64,000 bases of DNA from assembly GCA_963920575.1 (NCBI GenBank), contig OY986970.1, positions 883,001 to 947,000 on the forward strand, in the 5' to 3' direction. The translations under genes and the position numbers were made by a program. Below are positions 23,859 through 35,959 of this stretch, piece after piece; within the stretch, counting starts at the first letter, position 1, and every line of letters starts with the position of its first letter. The notes beneath the pieces were generated by a model. It was not told the DNA's origin. It did no database searches and saw nothing but the letters and a program-made list of their open reading frames with translations. This DNA comes from Narthecium ossifragum. Taxonomy: Eukaryota > Streptophyta > Magnoliopsida > Dioscoreales > Nartheciaceae.

Positions 23859-26800
23859 ATGTATGATCCCAGAATTAGACACATATATAAAATCTATTGG
23901 CTAGGAAAGGAACCAGCATTCCAGTTTTGTTTATGCGCGAGCGGGCTGTGTTTGATGCTAAAGATTCAGTCCTTATCAGGCTTAACTAATCCAAATAAAT
24001 AAATAAAGAAGGTAGTTGTAAGGACCCGTATCTCTATACCTGATTCAACCGTGTAGGTCGGACTCGTGGGTTCGCTTGATTTTGTTTTCCGTCTGATGCG
24101 TTTGGGCGATCGCATTGCTGTCTTTGGACTCTAAGGATAATTTGGTAAAAATTACGCATTGTCGGTCGATTTCACACCCGCGTAGTGTATACACGGTCTT
24201 TAATTGATATATATGTGATTGATTATAACCTTAGATGCGCTCTAAATCAAAAAATCAGAACTCGATTGGAAAAGATCGAAACGGACGGCTGAGATTAACT
24301 ATATAAACCCCTTTAACTCCTTTCCTTCCTCTTTCATTCTCTCCTTTCTCTCTCTCTTTCTCTTCTTTCCTCTCATGACAAGAGAGCTTCAGAGGGTTCC
24401 TCGGCGGCTTGGAGGCGACGACGACGAGGGGGAAGGCCGGCCTAGGCTAGTTTAGCATGGACTAAAGGAGGATTAGCGGCGGATTAGCGAGTTGAGGTAG
24501 GCTTCTACACCTAAACTGAAGTTTAGGGTTTATTAAGGCTTTGATTAGTTGTTTTCTTGATTTCTCTTCGCTAGTTTGTTCTCCGATACTTGCTCTTCAA
24601 CTGATTGAAGCTTCATAAGATTTGTTAGTGATTTAATTGAGATTTATGCATCTTTTTCTCGGATTTTCCTGGATTTCTGTTCTTATCTGAAACTGGTATG
24701 TTTAAGCTCGACTTTAGTCTTGTAGGTATATAATCTCGACTAATCTTCAACATGAAAGTTGTAGATCTCTGAGTATACTTCCAAACCCACTGATTTCATA
24801 ATTTTCAGATTTATATACGATTTATGGTAAATTATTTCCTAAACTATGATGAAACAGAGTATTTGGAAAATATTAGGAAATTCATTGAATTTTTAATATT
24901 TATTCGATCCAATCTTCAGATATATTGTCCCTAGCATGATTCCCTATATATGACAAAGCTTGATTTCAAATTTCACGTCGTTTGGATGCCAATTGATCCA
25001 GTTTTCATCGACTTTGGTTCTTCAGGTACTGTAGCAATCCAAAATTGGGTGTTCTTTCTCGGATTTTGATGATTTCTTAAGCTTAATTCGCCTTGAACCT
25101 TTAATTGGATGTTCTCAGTGACATCTAGGGTTAGTATGTCTAATTTGGTAGATTTTAGATGTTTAAATCTCGACTTTTCGGCATTCCTACTTAGTTACTA
25201 ATTCCATTGCTTAGTTAGCTTTTAATTGAGAAACATGTGAGGCTATATATATGTATAATATATATCTAGCCCATATGTTTGGCCAAGCCCTATGTGAGGC
25301 TCGTGGATGAATCAAGGGAGTCATGCCCTTGGGAATGTTTAGATAGTTAAATGGGCCAAATGTATGCCATAGTTGCTTGATTTGTTATTTAGCTGACCGA
25401 CGGTGTGCCACTGTAGATTTATTTAACTGCTTCTTGTTTGTGGGCCGGGAGTGTGCCCCGTTGTACGAATTGTTGGTTAATGGCCAGTGAGTGCCTTTGT
25501 AACGCCAAAATTCAATTGTGTGAATTGCTTGTTGGCGGCCTGGGTATGTGCCTTTGTAATGTTCAATTGTGGGATTGAGGTGTTTGGTCGTATACAAACG
25601 TGCTTGCATGTTGTTTAGCCTCGTGGAGGCTTATGTGCATGTCTGCCCTTATCTGTTTTATTTAAACCTCTGCTATGTTTACCCCTTTTAGGCATGCTTT
25701 ATGCCATGCCAAGCCTTGTAAGTTGATGTGACATATTGTTGCATGCTTGAATCCCTATTTATGTGCGTGTGAGCATTCATGTATTTGATTGCATTAGAAG
25801 CATAATGTTAGAACATGGGCGAATAGGTGTTTCGCCGATCCGTGCGACTCGAGTACGCCGGATCTAGCCGTAGGGTCGGGTTTGGGTAGATTGTGGTTTA
25901 GGACGCGGTTATAGTCTTGATTTGATTGTGTCATCTTTCGACGATTGTTAAGTAGTTGAGCCGAAATATTATATTGTATTGCTTGAGGTTTAGTTGGTGT
26001 GTTAGGACTTCCGATCCCGATGACCTAGGCGGGAGCTCCATCTCAGTTGTCGTTCTCGCTGAAAATTCCCTCTTGGGCGTGGTGGAGGAAAGGGATTGGG
26101 GCCCATTGTAGTGTTTTCCCTCCCACGTGCACCATTGTTCACGTCGCGGCTAAGGATGAGAGGTGGTGTGATGTGAGAGCACGTGTATCCTAACCTAAAG
26201 CTATGGAGAAGTCTTATGTCCTTGTTGTTGCCCCTCCTTTGTGAGTGTCGTAAAATAGATCCATACTGAGCTTTATTGCTCACCCTACCCGGGCTGCGTT
26301 TACATGTACAGGCGCGGTTCTTCTTCTTCATGCGGTGGTGACCTTGGAGGTTGGTTCTTCTGCTGGTGTTGTCACGCCCTGACCCAAAAAACCCATCCGG
26401 ACCAAGACGTAAGCCAATTAAACCTAAAATCAAACGGCGAGAGCCTCCCCTATAAATTTCACTTTAAATCATGGTGCACAGTTACAATATTCACAATTAA
26501 TTTAAACTATTCTATCATCAAGTAATAATACAATAACTAACTGCCACAAAACTCAATTAGCATTTAAATGATATAATAACGATACCAGTCATCTAATTAC
26601 TGCAATCTCTATCAATTTACATCAATTTGGAGTACAAATACATTTCTCCTCGAAGTTACAAATTATACATCTATTTAAAATATATATACAATTTAAAGTT
26701 GTACATAAATTAAATTGAGATAAGCTGATGACGATTGCTCGATCTCGCGCACCACCAGGGGAAGAACCACCTCCGACGCCATAACTACCTTACAAGGGAA

Positions 26801-27482
26801 CCGCGCTTGTACCTGTAAATGCAGTCCGGGTAAGAGTGAGCTTCTACTCTACGTCACACTACAAAGGGAGGAAACAACAACATTGTCTCTTCTCCGCCTA
26901 ACTCTAAAGTATGCCAAGGGGCTCCGTAACCCCATCGATTCCCTAGGGATCCTACCTCTCTCAACCAACCACGCTGGGACTGTCACCATCACACTAGGAG
27001 AAACCAAAACCAGAACTGAGGTGGGAACACACCCTTACCCAGCAGGAAACCACTGTCTAAGGACACACGTCAGGAACATCGACAACCATTCTTAACACTT
27101 GGCATTGGAGAACCGACACGACCTCTAAACCTCAATAACAATATAATTGTAGCCAAGTATATATTATCCTCGAGAATACAAAGATTTAACATAGTAATCG
27201 AGCCCTAAACCTTGCTACTCAGCCTCGGTCCTAAGGCTAGATCTGAGTTGCCCGAGCCCTCGGATCGGCGAAACCCCTATTCGCCCACGTCCTACCTTAT
27301 GCTTCTAATGCATCAAGTGCATGAATGCTCACACACACAAATACAGAAGTATAAGCATGTAACAGTATGTCAAACAAAATAAAAGTCTAAGCATAGCTTA
27401 CAGCTCGCCAAAGGGGTAGACATAGCAAACGGTCTAACATTAAGCAAAACTAAAGGCACAACAGGCCTATAAGCCTCCACGA

Positions 27483-29388
27483 GGGGGTGGAGCTGATTAC
27501 GGGAGAGAGTTTATGAGAGAGAAAGAGAGTAGTGTGGGTTGGGACAGCGGCGTTCACGGAGGAGAGGTCAAGCGAAGGCGGAAGCGACGAGTCGGCGTTC
27601 GAGGAGAAGAGTCCAGTCTCGCGGCAGTGTCCCTGATGGAGGGTACCGGGGGTGGCGGCTGCTGCCGCTAGCGACTGGCGCCGAGGAGAAGAGAAAGAGG
27701 TTGGGGCCGGCGTTGGAGGACGGAGGTGAGGAGTCCAGTCTCCCGAGCCAGCGTTCATGGAGGAGAGGAGTCCGCTCTCACGGCAGCGTCGGCGGTGGAG
27801 GGTGGTTGGGGTAACTTGTGGCGGAGCTCGATGGCGAAGAGCAACCGTGGCGGCCAGGCGTTGGGCGTCGAGATTCCGACGGGTGACGATATCAAAGGAG
27901 GAGACATCGTGGAAGAGAGACCCCAAGATGGGTTCCAGGCGACCGGGACCGGTGATGAAAGAGAAAGGTGGGGTGGGTGAGGGTACCTCTGTCGCGATTC
28001 CGAGCTTCTCCGCAGGCTTCGGGACCTCCGACCTCCCGACCTCCCCGATCTCCTCACCCGACCTCCGATCCCCCCGATCTCCCCGACCTCCGGCGTCACG
28101 AACGGGGAAGTGGAGCGAACGGTGTGGATACATCGTCGCCGGAGCGGGGAAGTGGAGGCATCACCGAGTTGGACTTCGCCGAAGAAGAAAGGCTTCAAAA
28201 CGATGGTGTTTGCTGGTGGCGAGGAGGAGGAAGGAAAGAGGGGAAGAAGAAGAGAAAAGAAGACAAGGGAGGAGAGAAAAAAAGGGGAGGACGGAGGCGC
28301 AGCGTTGGGTTTTGGAGCCGAATGGGGGTTGGATTTCGAGAGGAGGTGGCAAGCGGGACAGGAGGCTGCGGCGGCGGCGGACAGGGGAGAGGCGGAGGAG
28401 GAGGATCTGGTGAGCGCCCCAATCAGCATCATCTCCCACTATGGGCCGGTCCGTGAGGTGGCGAGCCGCCCCGGTTGAGGGCTAAGAATAGGAGGACGGA
28501 AGCGCGGTGCTGGGTTTTGGAGCCGAATGGAGGTTGGATTTCGAGAGGAGGCAGGCGGAACGAGAGGTTGCGGCGGCGTCGGACAGACGAGAGACGAAGG
28601 AGGAGGGTATGGTGAGCGCCCCAATCAGCATCATCTCCCACTATAGGCCGGTCCGTGAGGTGGAGAGCTGCCCCGGCTGAGGGCTGAGAATAGGAGGACG
28701 GAGGCGCGGTGCTGGGTTTTGGAGCCGAATGGGGGTTGGATTTCGAGAGGAGGAGGCAGGCAGGACGGGAGGTTGCGGCGGACAGGCGAGAGACGGAGGA
28801 GGGTATGCTGAGCACTCCAATCAGCATCATCTCCCACTATGGACCTTCACTTTGTCCTATATATATACACGTGCGTATATATAGATTTAATGGATTCAGC
28901 TTCGACAGAGCTGAATGGTGGTGCGGGGGCTGGACCTGGAGCCCTACATGGGGCGGTGCTACGAGATGGCGTCGATCACGTCCTTCAACCGCGGGACGGC
29001 CGAGACACGCACGCCACCTACAACCTCAACGACAAAGACACCGTCCATCCCTGCAAACCTTTTTTTCAATATTTGATCTTTGATTTGGTGATAGATTGTT
29101 GTTTATTGCGAATCCCATGGAGATTTTTGAGGTTTTATCTTTGATTTGGTTTTTAATTAGGGTGTTTTCACAATAAAAAGATGACCTTCTTTGGGGATTA
29201 AACCAAACCTTTTTTTTTATGGTTTTTCTCATATGCCATCATGTCAATACTTTCATGTGTTTTATTTTGTCACTGCTAAAATTTTACTAGCAGTATGCAT
29301 TTAATTTGAAAGAGTTGTAATAACATAAATGTTAATTTTACGCTAGCATGTAACTAAAAACCGTGTCAGGGGCACGGGCGCCTACTAG
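27483..29388 (+). mobile_element. GC-rich insertion within F2, Helitron-like 3' end
   Basis: This block is absent from the homologous position in F1 (about 25600). Its right end carries a CCGTG...CACGG hairpin followed about 10 bp later by CTAG, with T next, the signature of a Helitron 3' end. The expected 5' TC end is not clearly visible, so the block may be composite. Long open frames here are on both strands, rich in Arg, Gly, Pro and Ser, and show no family I recognise. I treat them as non-coding. Confidence 0.5.
28285..28845. repeat. Three tandem copies of a roughly 203-bp GC-rich unit
   Basis: Copies begin near 28287, 28491 and 28693 with GGAGGACGGA(A/G)GCGC and contain GGGTTTTGGAGCCGAATG, GATTTCGAGAGGAGG and CAATCAGCATCATCTCCCAC in the same order. 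The third is cut short after CTCCCACTATGG. Units differ by point changes and small indels. Confidence 0.85.
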
Positions 29389-32085
29389 TATATATATATA
29401 GGTTCCTAAATATATAGCATGCTATCATTTGAAAGTAAAGTCCCTAAGTACATGAAATTGATAAGAGGACACACATGCTACAACATTTTGATATAAATCA
29501 TAATTTGCATAATCAAAATCACAAATCCGAATTCCAATTCAAACGGAGAGAAGAAATTTGGCGATTTGGCGAAAACCTCGGATCAAAGCCGGAACCTCCA
29601 ATTCAATACTAGTAAACTTTGCCAAACTAGAGGTAAAACATACTTTGCAAATTAATTGTTAAATACACAACAAGATTAGTAGCTAACTAGATGTGCCGAA
29701 AATCCAATGATTAAATTATCAAAAACCTACTAAATTAAACATGTAGACCCTAGATGTTATTAGGAGCTACAATTCCATGATTCACGAAGAATTAAACATG
29801 AATGAACACAAAAAAAATCCAACAAATTTCTTATTTTCGGATTGCTACAGTAACCTACATGTCAGAGGAAATCTCGTCGATTCAACGTCCACACCACGTC
29901 AAAATTGAAATCAAACTTAATCAGGTATTGAATTGCATGTTAGGAACAACATATCCAAGAATTGGATCTAATTGATGTCTAATTTCCACTTAATTAACTA
30001 ACTAATTCTACAATTCCTATTTCGCAGCAGTTCCGAATAAAATTCACCAAAATTCGTATATAAATCCAAAAATTATGAAACCAGTGGAAATTGAAAGTAG
30101 ATTCGAGGATCTACAGCTCTCATTTTGATGATCAGACGAGATCATGCATGTACGAGTCAAGATTTGAGCTTGAACAGCTCAGGACAGATGAAAACAGAAC
30201 CTCGATAGAAATCCGGGAAAAACTTGCGTAAATCCGGCTTAAATCCAAATAAAATCACACCAAACTCCAATCAGGTGAAGAACATGCATGGAAGAACAAT
30301 CTAGAAACGAGAAGAACAAAGATCTAGGTAAGAAACCCTGCCTCGCAGCTCGGGGAAGAGGGATCTGGGCCTCCCGACGTTGTTCCAGGCATTGAATCTT
30401 TGCGGCGGCGAATAGGCGACACGGTATAGCCGGCGAAGCTCGTCGATCGGCGAGGAGGGAGGCTTTCCGGCTACCTCGGGAGAGAGGGAAGTAGGAGATA
30501 GTCGGATCTGAGGGGGGAAGGGCTTCCGCGGCTCGAGAGAGGTGAGGGAAGGCTAGGGAGGAAGCGGTGGTGGCCGGCGATGATGGCGATGAAGCTCCAG
30601 AGAAGGGAGAGGCCGGCGCGGTCGCGAGCGGGGGAGAAGGAGAGAGAACTATCGCGCGCGGGCACGAGGGAGAGGGAGAAGGAAAGGAAGAGAGAGAGAG
30701 AAAAGAGGGTTTGGCTAAACCGGTCTAGTCGAGTCAGCTTAATTGGATTGAGTCCGATTTGACCCAAATTGTGATATCTCGTCGCAATCTCATCCGGATC
30801 CGTCGATCACGAACGCTCCTACTGGGTTTATTCAATCACATACATCAGTACAAGGCCGTATGTTCACTATGCGGGTGTGAAACCGATCGATAATGCACAA
30901 TTTACCAAATTACCATTGAGATCTAAAAACAGCGATGTAATCAACCGATCATAAACCAAAGCCAACCGAGCCAAATCAACGAAACCAGACGCTCGACCTA
31001 ACACAGTCGGACCAAGTTGGAGGTACGGGTCCTCACAGGTGCATGGACTCGAGAAATTGTCGACAAATCATTTCACACATTTATACTTTACAATTCTTTT
31101 ATTATTACAAATCTTGATGTATAATTTGTCAAATTCGAGGAAGAATCTACTTGTACCCAAAATTATTGTATCTAAAAGATTATGTTGTAAATCGATAGAG
31201 ATTGTTGTACTTAAAAGAGTTGTGTCATTATTGAATTATTATTGAATGTTAATTGAGGTTTGTAGCAGTTAGTTATTTATAATATAACTTGATGACTAAA
31301 TCGTTTAAATTAGTTGTGAAATTTGTAGATTGTGCACCACAGATTATATTGAATAGTTTAGGGTTGGCTAACGTCACCGCCCGGATGGGCTTTCTAAGTC
31401 GGGGGCGTGACAGTAGTTCACCTAAATAAGATGTCATATATGGGGGGCATTAATTGGAGCTATGTTCCTTTTTTTATTTTAATGTGTTGTTTATTAAATG
31501 AAAATAAGAGAATTTTGTGTTTGATGATACCTTATCAAGTTGACTCAGTTGGAGTCTGTTTTTTGGCGAGTTGAGGAAACACCAAGAATCAAATTGGGTT
31601 TTAAGGAGTCGGAGAGAAATATACATAGCAATAGAAATTACTTACTCGCCCCTCAATCAAACAATTTGATTCTTGATTCTGGGTTTCAAAAATAAATGAT
31701 TCTTCAAATCCGCGTGACAAAACGCTAAAAGTGGCGTAAGAAAATGTGCAACTCTCAAAAGGAGTTTATCATACAAAATTGACAGCCAAAACAAACCGGC
31801 ACCACATGCAGCTTGATTTGTCAAAATAATCGACGGCTCGATCAAGGCTGATCATATAAATCTAACGGTCGTGATGTATCTAATATCACATCGATCAAGG
31901 TTGGCTCCGGTGGTAATCGGTAGGAGTTGTCACCTTCTCTCACGAACCGGCCTTTGTGACTAGCCATTTATAAGATGCGTGTCAGCGTTCAACTCCGATC
32001 ATCTCATGCATGTACATCCTCCCATAGGAATCATCACCACCCAATCTCCATCCATCACCTCTCTCTCTCTCTCCCTCCCTATATA

Positions 32086-32275
32086 TCATTCTTATATAGG
32101 AGCATGGTTATAAGTTTATTTTTCGTTGTCCTATTGGCATCCTATGTGGCAGGATTTATCCTATGTGGCTGCTGATGTGGAGAGGGTAATAGTGGGGGAG
32201 GGGGGAGTTAGGGGGGTTAGTGGGGAGTTATGAGGGAGGTGAGGGGAGATGGTGGTTACCTTGTCAGAAGAAGGA
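32086..32275 (+). mobile_element. Truncated Helitron-like copy
   Basis: It starts TCATTCTTATATAGGAGCAT and matches 33312-33495 over about 180 bp (same order: GTTATAAGTT, TTATCCTATGTGGCTGCTGATGTGG, GGGAGTTATGAGGGAGGTGAGG), but the 3' hairpin end is missing. Confidence 0.6.
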
Positions 32276-32524
32276 TTCACCCATGGTTTTTATTTCTGTT
32301 CTCAATGGTGTTTTACCAAGAGTTTTTTCGAATCATTAACTTATTTTTCTCTAATTTTTATACTTTTTTTGGATTTAGTTATGTTTAAACTATATTATGC
32401 CCGGTTGCGTAGTGAGTGATGTAGTACTTGGACCAAACTATTTAGTCAATTGCAATATGAAATCTTTAGATGTAGTTCAATGGTTTGAGAATTATTCATG
32501 ATTATGATTTTGTAAGTGTTTATG

Positions 32525-32695
32525 CTAAACCGTGGTGATCTGTGGTTCCCCGAACCCCGTTTGGTATGGGGATGGTACGAACCCGCTAATCCCTGTGGGG
32601 AATGGGGTGGTTTTGGGGCATGGTTTTTTAATGGGGAATGGGGCAGTTTTGAAGATCCCCGCCCCAATCCGCCCCGTTGCCATCCCTACTTATGC
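32525..32695 (-). mobile_element. GGGATGGCAACGGGGCGG-type repeat fragment
   Basis: On the minus strand the block starts TAGGGATGGCAACGGGGCGG and continues with repeated CCCC/GGGG-rich words (CCATTCCCCATT, CCCGTTTGG). Another fragment of the same type begins at about 61366 on the plus strand. This looks like a widespread non-autonomous hAT-type repeat; ends are not resolved. Confidence 0.45.
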
Positions 32696-33311
32696 TAATG
32701 CTAATGCTAAGACTTATATTATTTATTATTATTTTATATACCCTAAGTTTTATTGGCTATGTTTTATGGTGGCAGTGAACAAAAAGCTATGACCAACCTT
32801 CGAACCCTGGACCACCTACGGGTCAACCCAGCCATCTAACTAGACAAACTACAGGGAGTTTGTTAAAATTTTATATTAGCAATAACTAAAAACTGTGAAA
32901 GGGGCACAGGTGAGTATATTATAAACTAAGGTTTATATTATAAACTAAGGTTTAACTAAAAATTTTATATTAACATCTCTTCTATCCGTTTGTATGTTAA
33001 GGTTTATATTTAATCAGGAGAAGTATATTTAATCAGGAGAAGTCTAGTTTTGGATGGCCAGAGAAATTCAAACAGGAACATCAAGTCCAACACCCAAACA
33101 ACAACAGCAACAACATCATAACAAAAGATCATAAACTTTCCAATCTATCTTATAAACTAAGGTTTTATGACGTGACATCTAAGCTATGACGTGGCATCTG
33201 AGTCGTATACATATGTATGGTGTACACATGACGAAGAGTGGAGAGAGAGAGAGAGAGAGGAGTAGTGGGGGTGGTGGTTACACATGCCATGTAGCACGAG
33301 GGTCCACGTAA

Positions 33312-33515
33312 TCATCCTTATATAGGAGCATTGTTATAAGTTAGCCTTTTGTTGTCCTACTGGCATCCAATGTGACAGGGTTTATCCTATGTGGCTGCTG
33401 ATGTGGAGGGGATAATAGTAGGGGAGGGGGGGAGTTAGGGGGGGTTAATGGGGAGTTATGAGGGAGGTGAGGAGAGATGGTGATTACCCTGTCATGTGAC
33501 AGGGTAAAGGACTAG
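33312..33515 (+). mobile_element. 204-bp non-autonomous Helitron
   Basis: The 5' end is TCATCCTTATATAGGAGC, preceded by A. The 3' end has a perfect hairpin CCCTGTCA-TG-TGACAGGG, then TAAAGGA and CTAG, followed by T. Insertion between A and T, TC at the start, CTAG at the end and a subterminal hairpin are the four Helitron marks. Immediately after it begins another Helitron-like 5' end (TCTACTATATAAGGGAAGG at 33516). Confidence 0.75.
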
Positions 33516-33647
33516 TCTACTATATAAGGGAAGGTTTTATAACGTGACATAGGAGTCATATGCCATGCCATAATCAAAGAAAAGTGGCTGAATATAAAAA
33601 GAGAACAGTGGTGATTGGTGGTTACCCGTGCCACCCATATCAGAGCC

Positions 33648-34648
33648 CAGGGGCGGATCTATGAGTGGGCTACACCGGGCTGTAGCCCGGGCAGTCCACA
33701 TGAAATTTTTCAAAGGGCATATATATTTAGTCCATTTAAACTCAATAAAAACATATTAAACCCAGCCTAATCTAATGGCTACCCACCCGCCAGCGATGCC
33801 CAATCCAATACTGCCGGTCAAAATTAAATATTATGTAGGGGTGAAATCCGTGGATTTATGAAGGAAAATCCGTAAGAAAATCCGTAATTCGGGTGGCTAT
33901 TCCGAATTCAATATTATGTAGGGGTGAAATCCGTGGATTTATGAAGGAAAGCCATGCTCTTCCGAATTCAATATTGGGTGGCTGTCGGCTAAGGTATTAT
34001 ACAGAAATCCCTAATTTCTATTTTTCTCTATCTCATCTCCTTTTCTCAAATTAAATCCCTAATTTTGGATTCCTTGAAATTTTGGAGATCACTATCACAT
34101 CTCTTCCATAATGCCATGAGTTCCATGTAAGGGATAGGGGGAGGTTTGATATCTTCTTCGTCGAAAGAAAGGTAAAATCATTCTTTGTATTTCTCTATTT
34201 GTGTTTTGGTGATTTTTACTTATTTTTGGATACCGGTGAATTGATTTTGTGCATTTTAATGATGGAATTGATCCCATATGGGGAAAAACCTAGTTTTATC
34301 ATATGGACGAGGATTTTTTGAGAGGTTCTATGACTATCTACATTGAAAGAGAGATTGCTCAAGATATTGACACAGATGAAATAATTGACGAATTCTATAC
34401 TCAAAAGAATTGTTGGGCACAACTTCGATAGTGTTTGGATATTGAGAACACTACTTGAGCATTTACTGTTTGGATATAGTCTATTGTTCTTGTGTAGAGT
34501 AACAGTAACTGAAACATAGAAGCGAGCTTTTTGAAATACATTAGAGATATTACATTAAAATGTGAGCATGTGATTGGTATAGTTTCCATCAAGCAAACCA
34601 TTAGGATAGTGTTAGCCCGGGCGGACTTTAAATCCTGGATCCGCCCAC
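33648..34648 (+). mobile_element. hAT-like element with CAGGGGCGGATC-type ends
   Basis: The left end reads CAGGGGCGGATCTATGAG and the right end ...GGATCCGCCCACCT, which are imperfect inverted repeats. GTAGCCCGGGC occurs near the left end and TTAGCCCGGGCGG near the right. The 173-bp MITE at 41193 has the same terminal motif with perfect ends. No clear target duplication is visible. Inside are ATATTATGTAGGGGTGAAATCCGTGG repeats (about 33829 and 33911). No transposase is recognised. Confidence 0.5.
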
Positions 34649-34734
34649 CTAATATTCATATATAGACATCCCTAACTAGAATATTAAAGCTCGGAGAGAA
34701 AGAGATAGAAGAAGCTAGCTATCTGGTTACATAC

Positions 34735-34828
34735 CAGAGACAGCGTCAACAAACTCGCCTTTGATGAAGAGCTTTGTGAACTTGATCAGTGCATAAGCTT
34801 TTGTGAACTTTGTCAACAAACTCGCCAT
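34735..34828 (-). pseudogene. Orphan first exon of a fourth ALDH gene (D)
   Basis: On the minus strand this 94-bp block encodes [18 protein letters not shown] and ends in a GT donor (GTATGT) at exactly the place where exon 1 of A, B and C ends. Its first half has been rebuilt by a local duplication: ATGGCGAGTTTGTTGAC and AAGTTCACAAA each occur twice within it. The frame is open from a new ATG, but no exons 2-9 follow, so it cannot make an ALDH. It marks a lost tandem copy between A and B. Confidence 0.85.
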
Positions 34829-35465
34829 TTCCTATATTTTTATCCTTTGGTTGTCCTTCATTGGTTTATCGTACCTCTAATTTATAATTAAACCAAACGT
34901 CATGAAAGACTTAAATATATATCCTCATTTAATTATTAGGGCATAAGCTTTCCAACTTTTGAAGAATGGAGTCCGTCTGCATGCAGAGCAGACATCAGAA
35001 AAATAAAGGAAATTTTATTAAAATATTATTATTTTAAAAAAATATTAGTAAAATATACGTGTGGAGAAAATATTTATGAGGATATGTCTGCTTTGGCCAC
35101 GCTGACGTGACATTTCATTTTTTTAATCCTGCCAATAAAGACATAACTTGGAGTTAAACTCCAAATTACGTCTTTGATCATTTGCCAACTAAATTGTGGA
35201 GAAGAGCAAGAAGAGCTCTATTAAGACATGGTTTCAAGTTACGTCTTTATATGGAAACGTAAATGGAGTTAAGTATTCACGTCGAGTACTGATTCCCAGC
35301 CAACATGCTTTAAACCCTCTCTCTCTCCGGTGGTCTCTCTCTCGTTGTTTCTCTCTCTCTCTCTCCCCTCGTTCGCCACGTCCATTCTCCGGTCGTGCTC
35401 CCTGCTCGGCCTCACCACGCGCCCTCCTGATGCGCTATCTTCTTCCACGGCCATGACCACCAGCC

Positions 35466-35516
<51 letters not shown>

Positions 35517-35694
35517 CCATCCAGAAGGTAGTTGGGCGAGGCCGGCGATGGTACATGGTAGGAGGCCGGGTGATGGCGGCGGTCTAGTGGTGCGCGGGCG
35601 GAAGACTACGCGAATCGTGGACGGCACGGCGAGTCGACACGGGCGCGTGCCACTAATGGCACGGCGCAAGGTGGCGCGGGAAGGGGGGCGCATA

Positions 35695-35894
35695 NNNNNN
35701 NNNNNNNNNNNNNNNNNNNNNNNNNNNNNNNNNNNNNNNNNNNNNNNNNNNNNNNNNNNNNNNNNNNNNNNNNNNNNNNNNNNNNNNNNNNNNNNNNNNN
35801 NNNNNNNNNNNNNNNNNNNNNNNNNNNNNNNNNNNNNNNNNNNNNNNNNNNNNNNNNNNNNNNNNNNNNNNNNNNNNNNNNNNNNNNNNNNNNN
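35695..35894. other. Assembly gap of 200 Ns
   Basis: Exactly 200 unknown bases. The round length suggests a placeholder. It follows a (CT)n tract and very GC-rich DNA. Frames translated across it are not meaningful. Confidence 1.
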
Positions 35895-35959
35895 GGAGCC
35901 TATTCGAGCATATTTAGGTACATGGGTCAACTTCAAAGATTAAACTGTACCTTTTCAGG

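Larger units (their letters stand above)
26370..31037 (-). mobile_element. Solo LTR F2 of the same family, inserted in reverse inside F1
   Basis: Read on the minus strand it starts TGTGAGGACCCGTACC (31037) and ends GGGCGTGACA (26370). Flanks are GGTGT (26365-26369) and GGTGC (31038-31042), a target duplication with one change. Many blocks match F1 in reverse, for example GGCGAATAGG(G/T)GTTTCGCCGATCC near 25824 and 27290, and the 3' ends near 26400 and 31380. A 1.9-kb GC-rich insertion (about 27483-29388) interrupts F2 and has no counterpart in F1. Confidence 0.75.
24017..31412 (+). mobile_element. Solo LTR F1 (about 2.73 kb) split by the nested element F2
   Basis: The outer element starts TGTAAGGACCCG at 24017 and ends GGGGGCGTGACA at 31412, flanked on both sides by GTAGT (24012-24016 and 31413-31417), a 5-bp target duplication. 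Its own sequence is 24017-26369 plus about 31043-31412. TG...CA ends, a 5-bp duplication and no coding sequence or second direct LTR make it a solo LTR. The empty site is preserved in the paralogous ALDH-A intron 1 near 22910-22930 (CCAAATAAATAAAT...GAAGG...ACCTAAATAAAGATGTC), confirming the borders. Confidence 0.75.
31413..34734 (-). pseudogene. Remnant intron 1 of orphan ALDH unit D, broken up by insertions
   Basis: Stretches match ALDH-A intron 1 in order: 31413-31545 matches about 22925-23045, 33041-33156 (including CAACAACAGCAACAACA) matches about 23165-23250, and 34655-34734 (TATTCATATATAGAC...) matches about 23252-23325. The piece 23935-24016 left of the solo LTR also matches (about 22860-22905). 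Between these matches lie inserted sequences: the nested LTRs, about 1.5 kb at 31546-33040 and about 1.5 kb at 33157-34650. No ALDH exon lies in these gaps. Confidence 0.65.

Noticed and set aside
27450..28840. Long open frames on both strands in the GC-rich LTR insertion
   Set aside because: They overlap on opposite strands, are Arg/Gly/Pro/Ser-rich, span a tandem repeat and match no family I know; this is composition, not coding.
24017..31412. Calling the 7.4-kb block a foldback DNA transposon
   Set aside because: Two separate 5-bp duplications and TG...CA ends on each copy fit nested LTRs better than one element with inverted ends.
35412..35943. Frames of 131-174 aa crossing the N run
   Set aside because: They contain more than 60 unknown residues from the assembly gap and CT-repeat translations.
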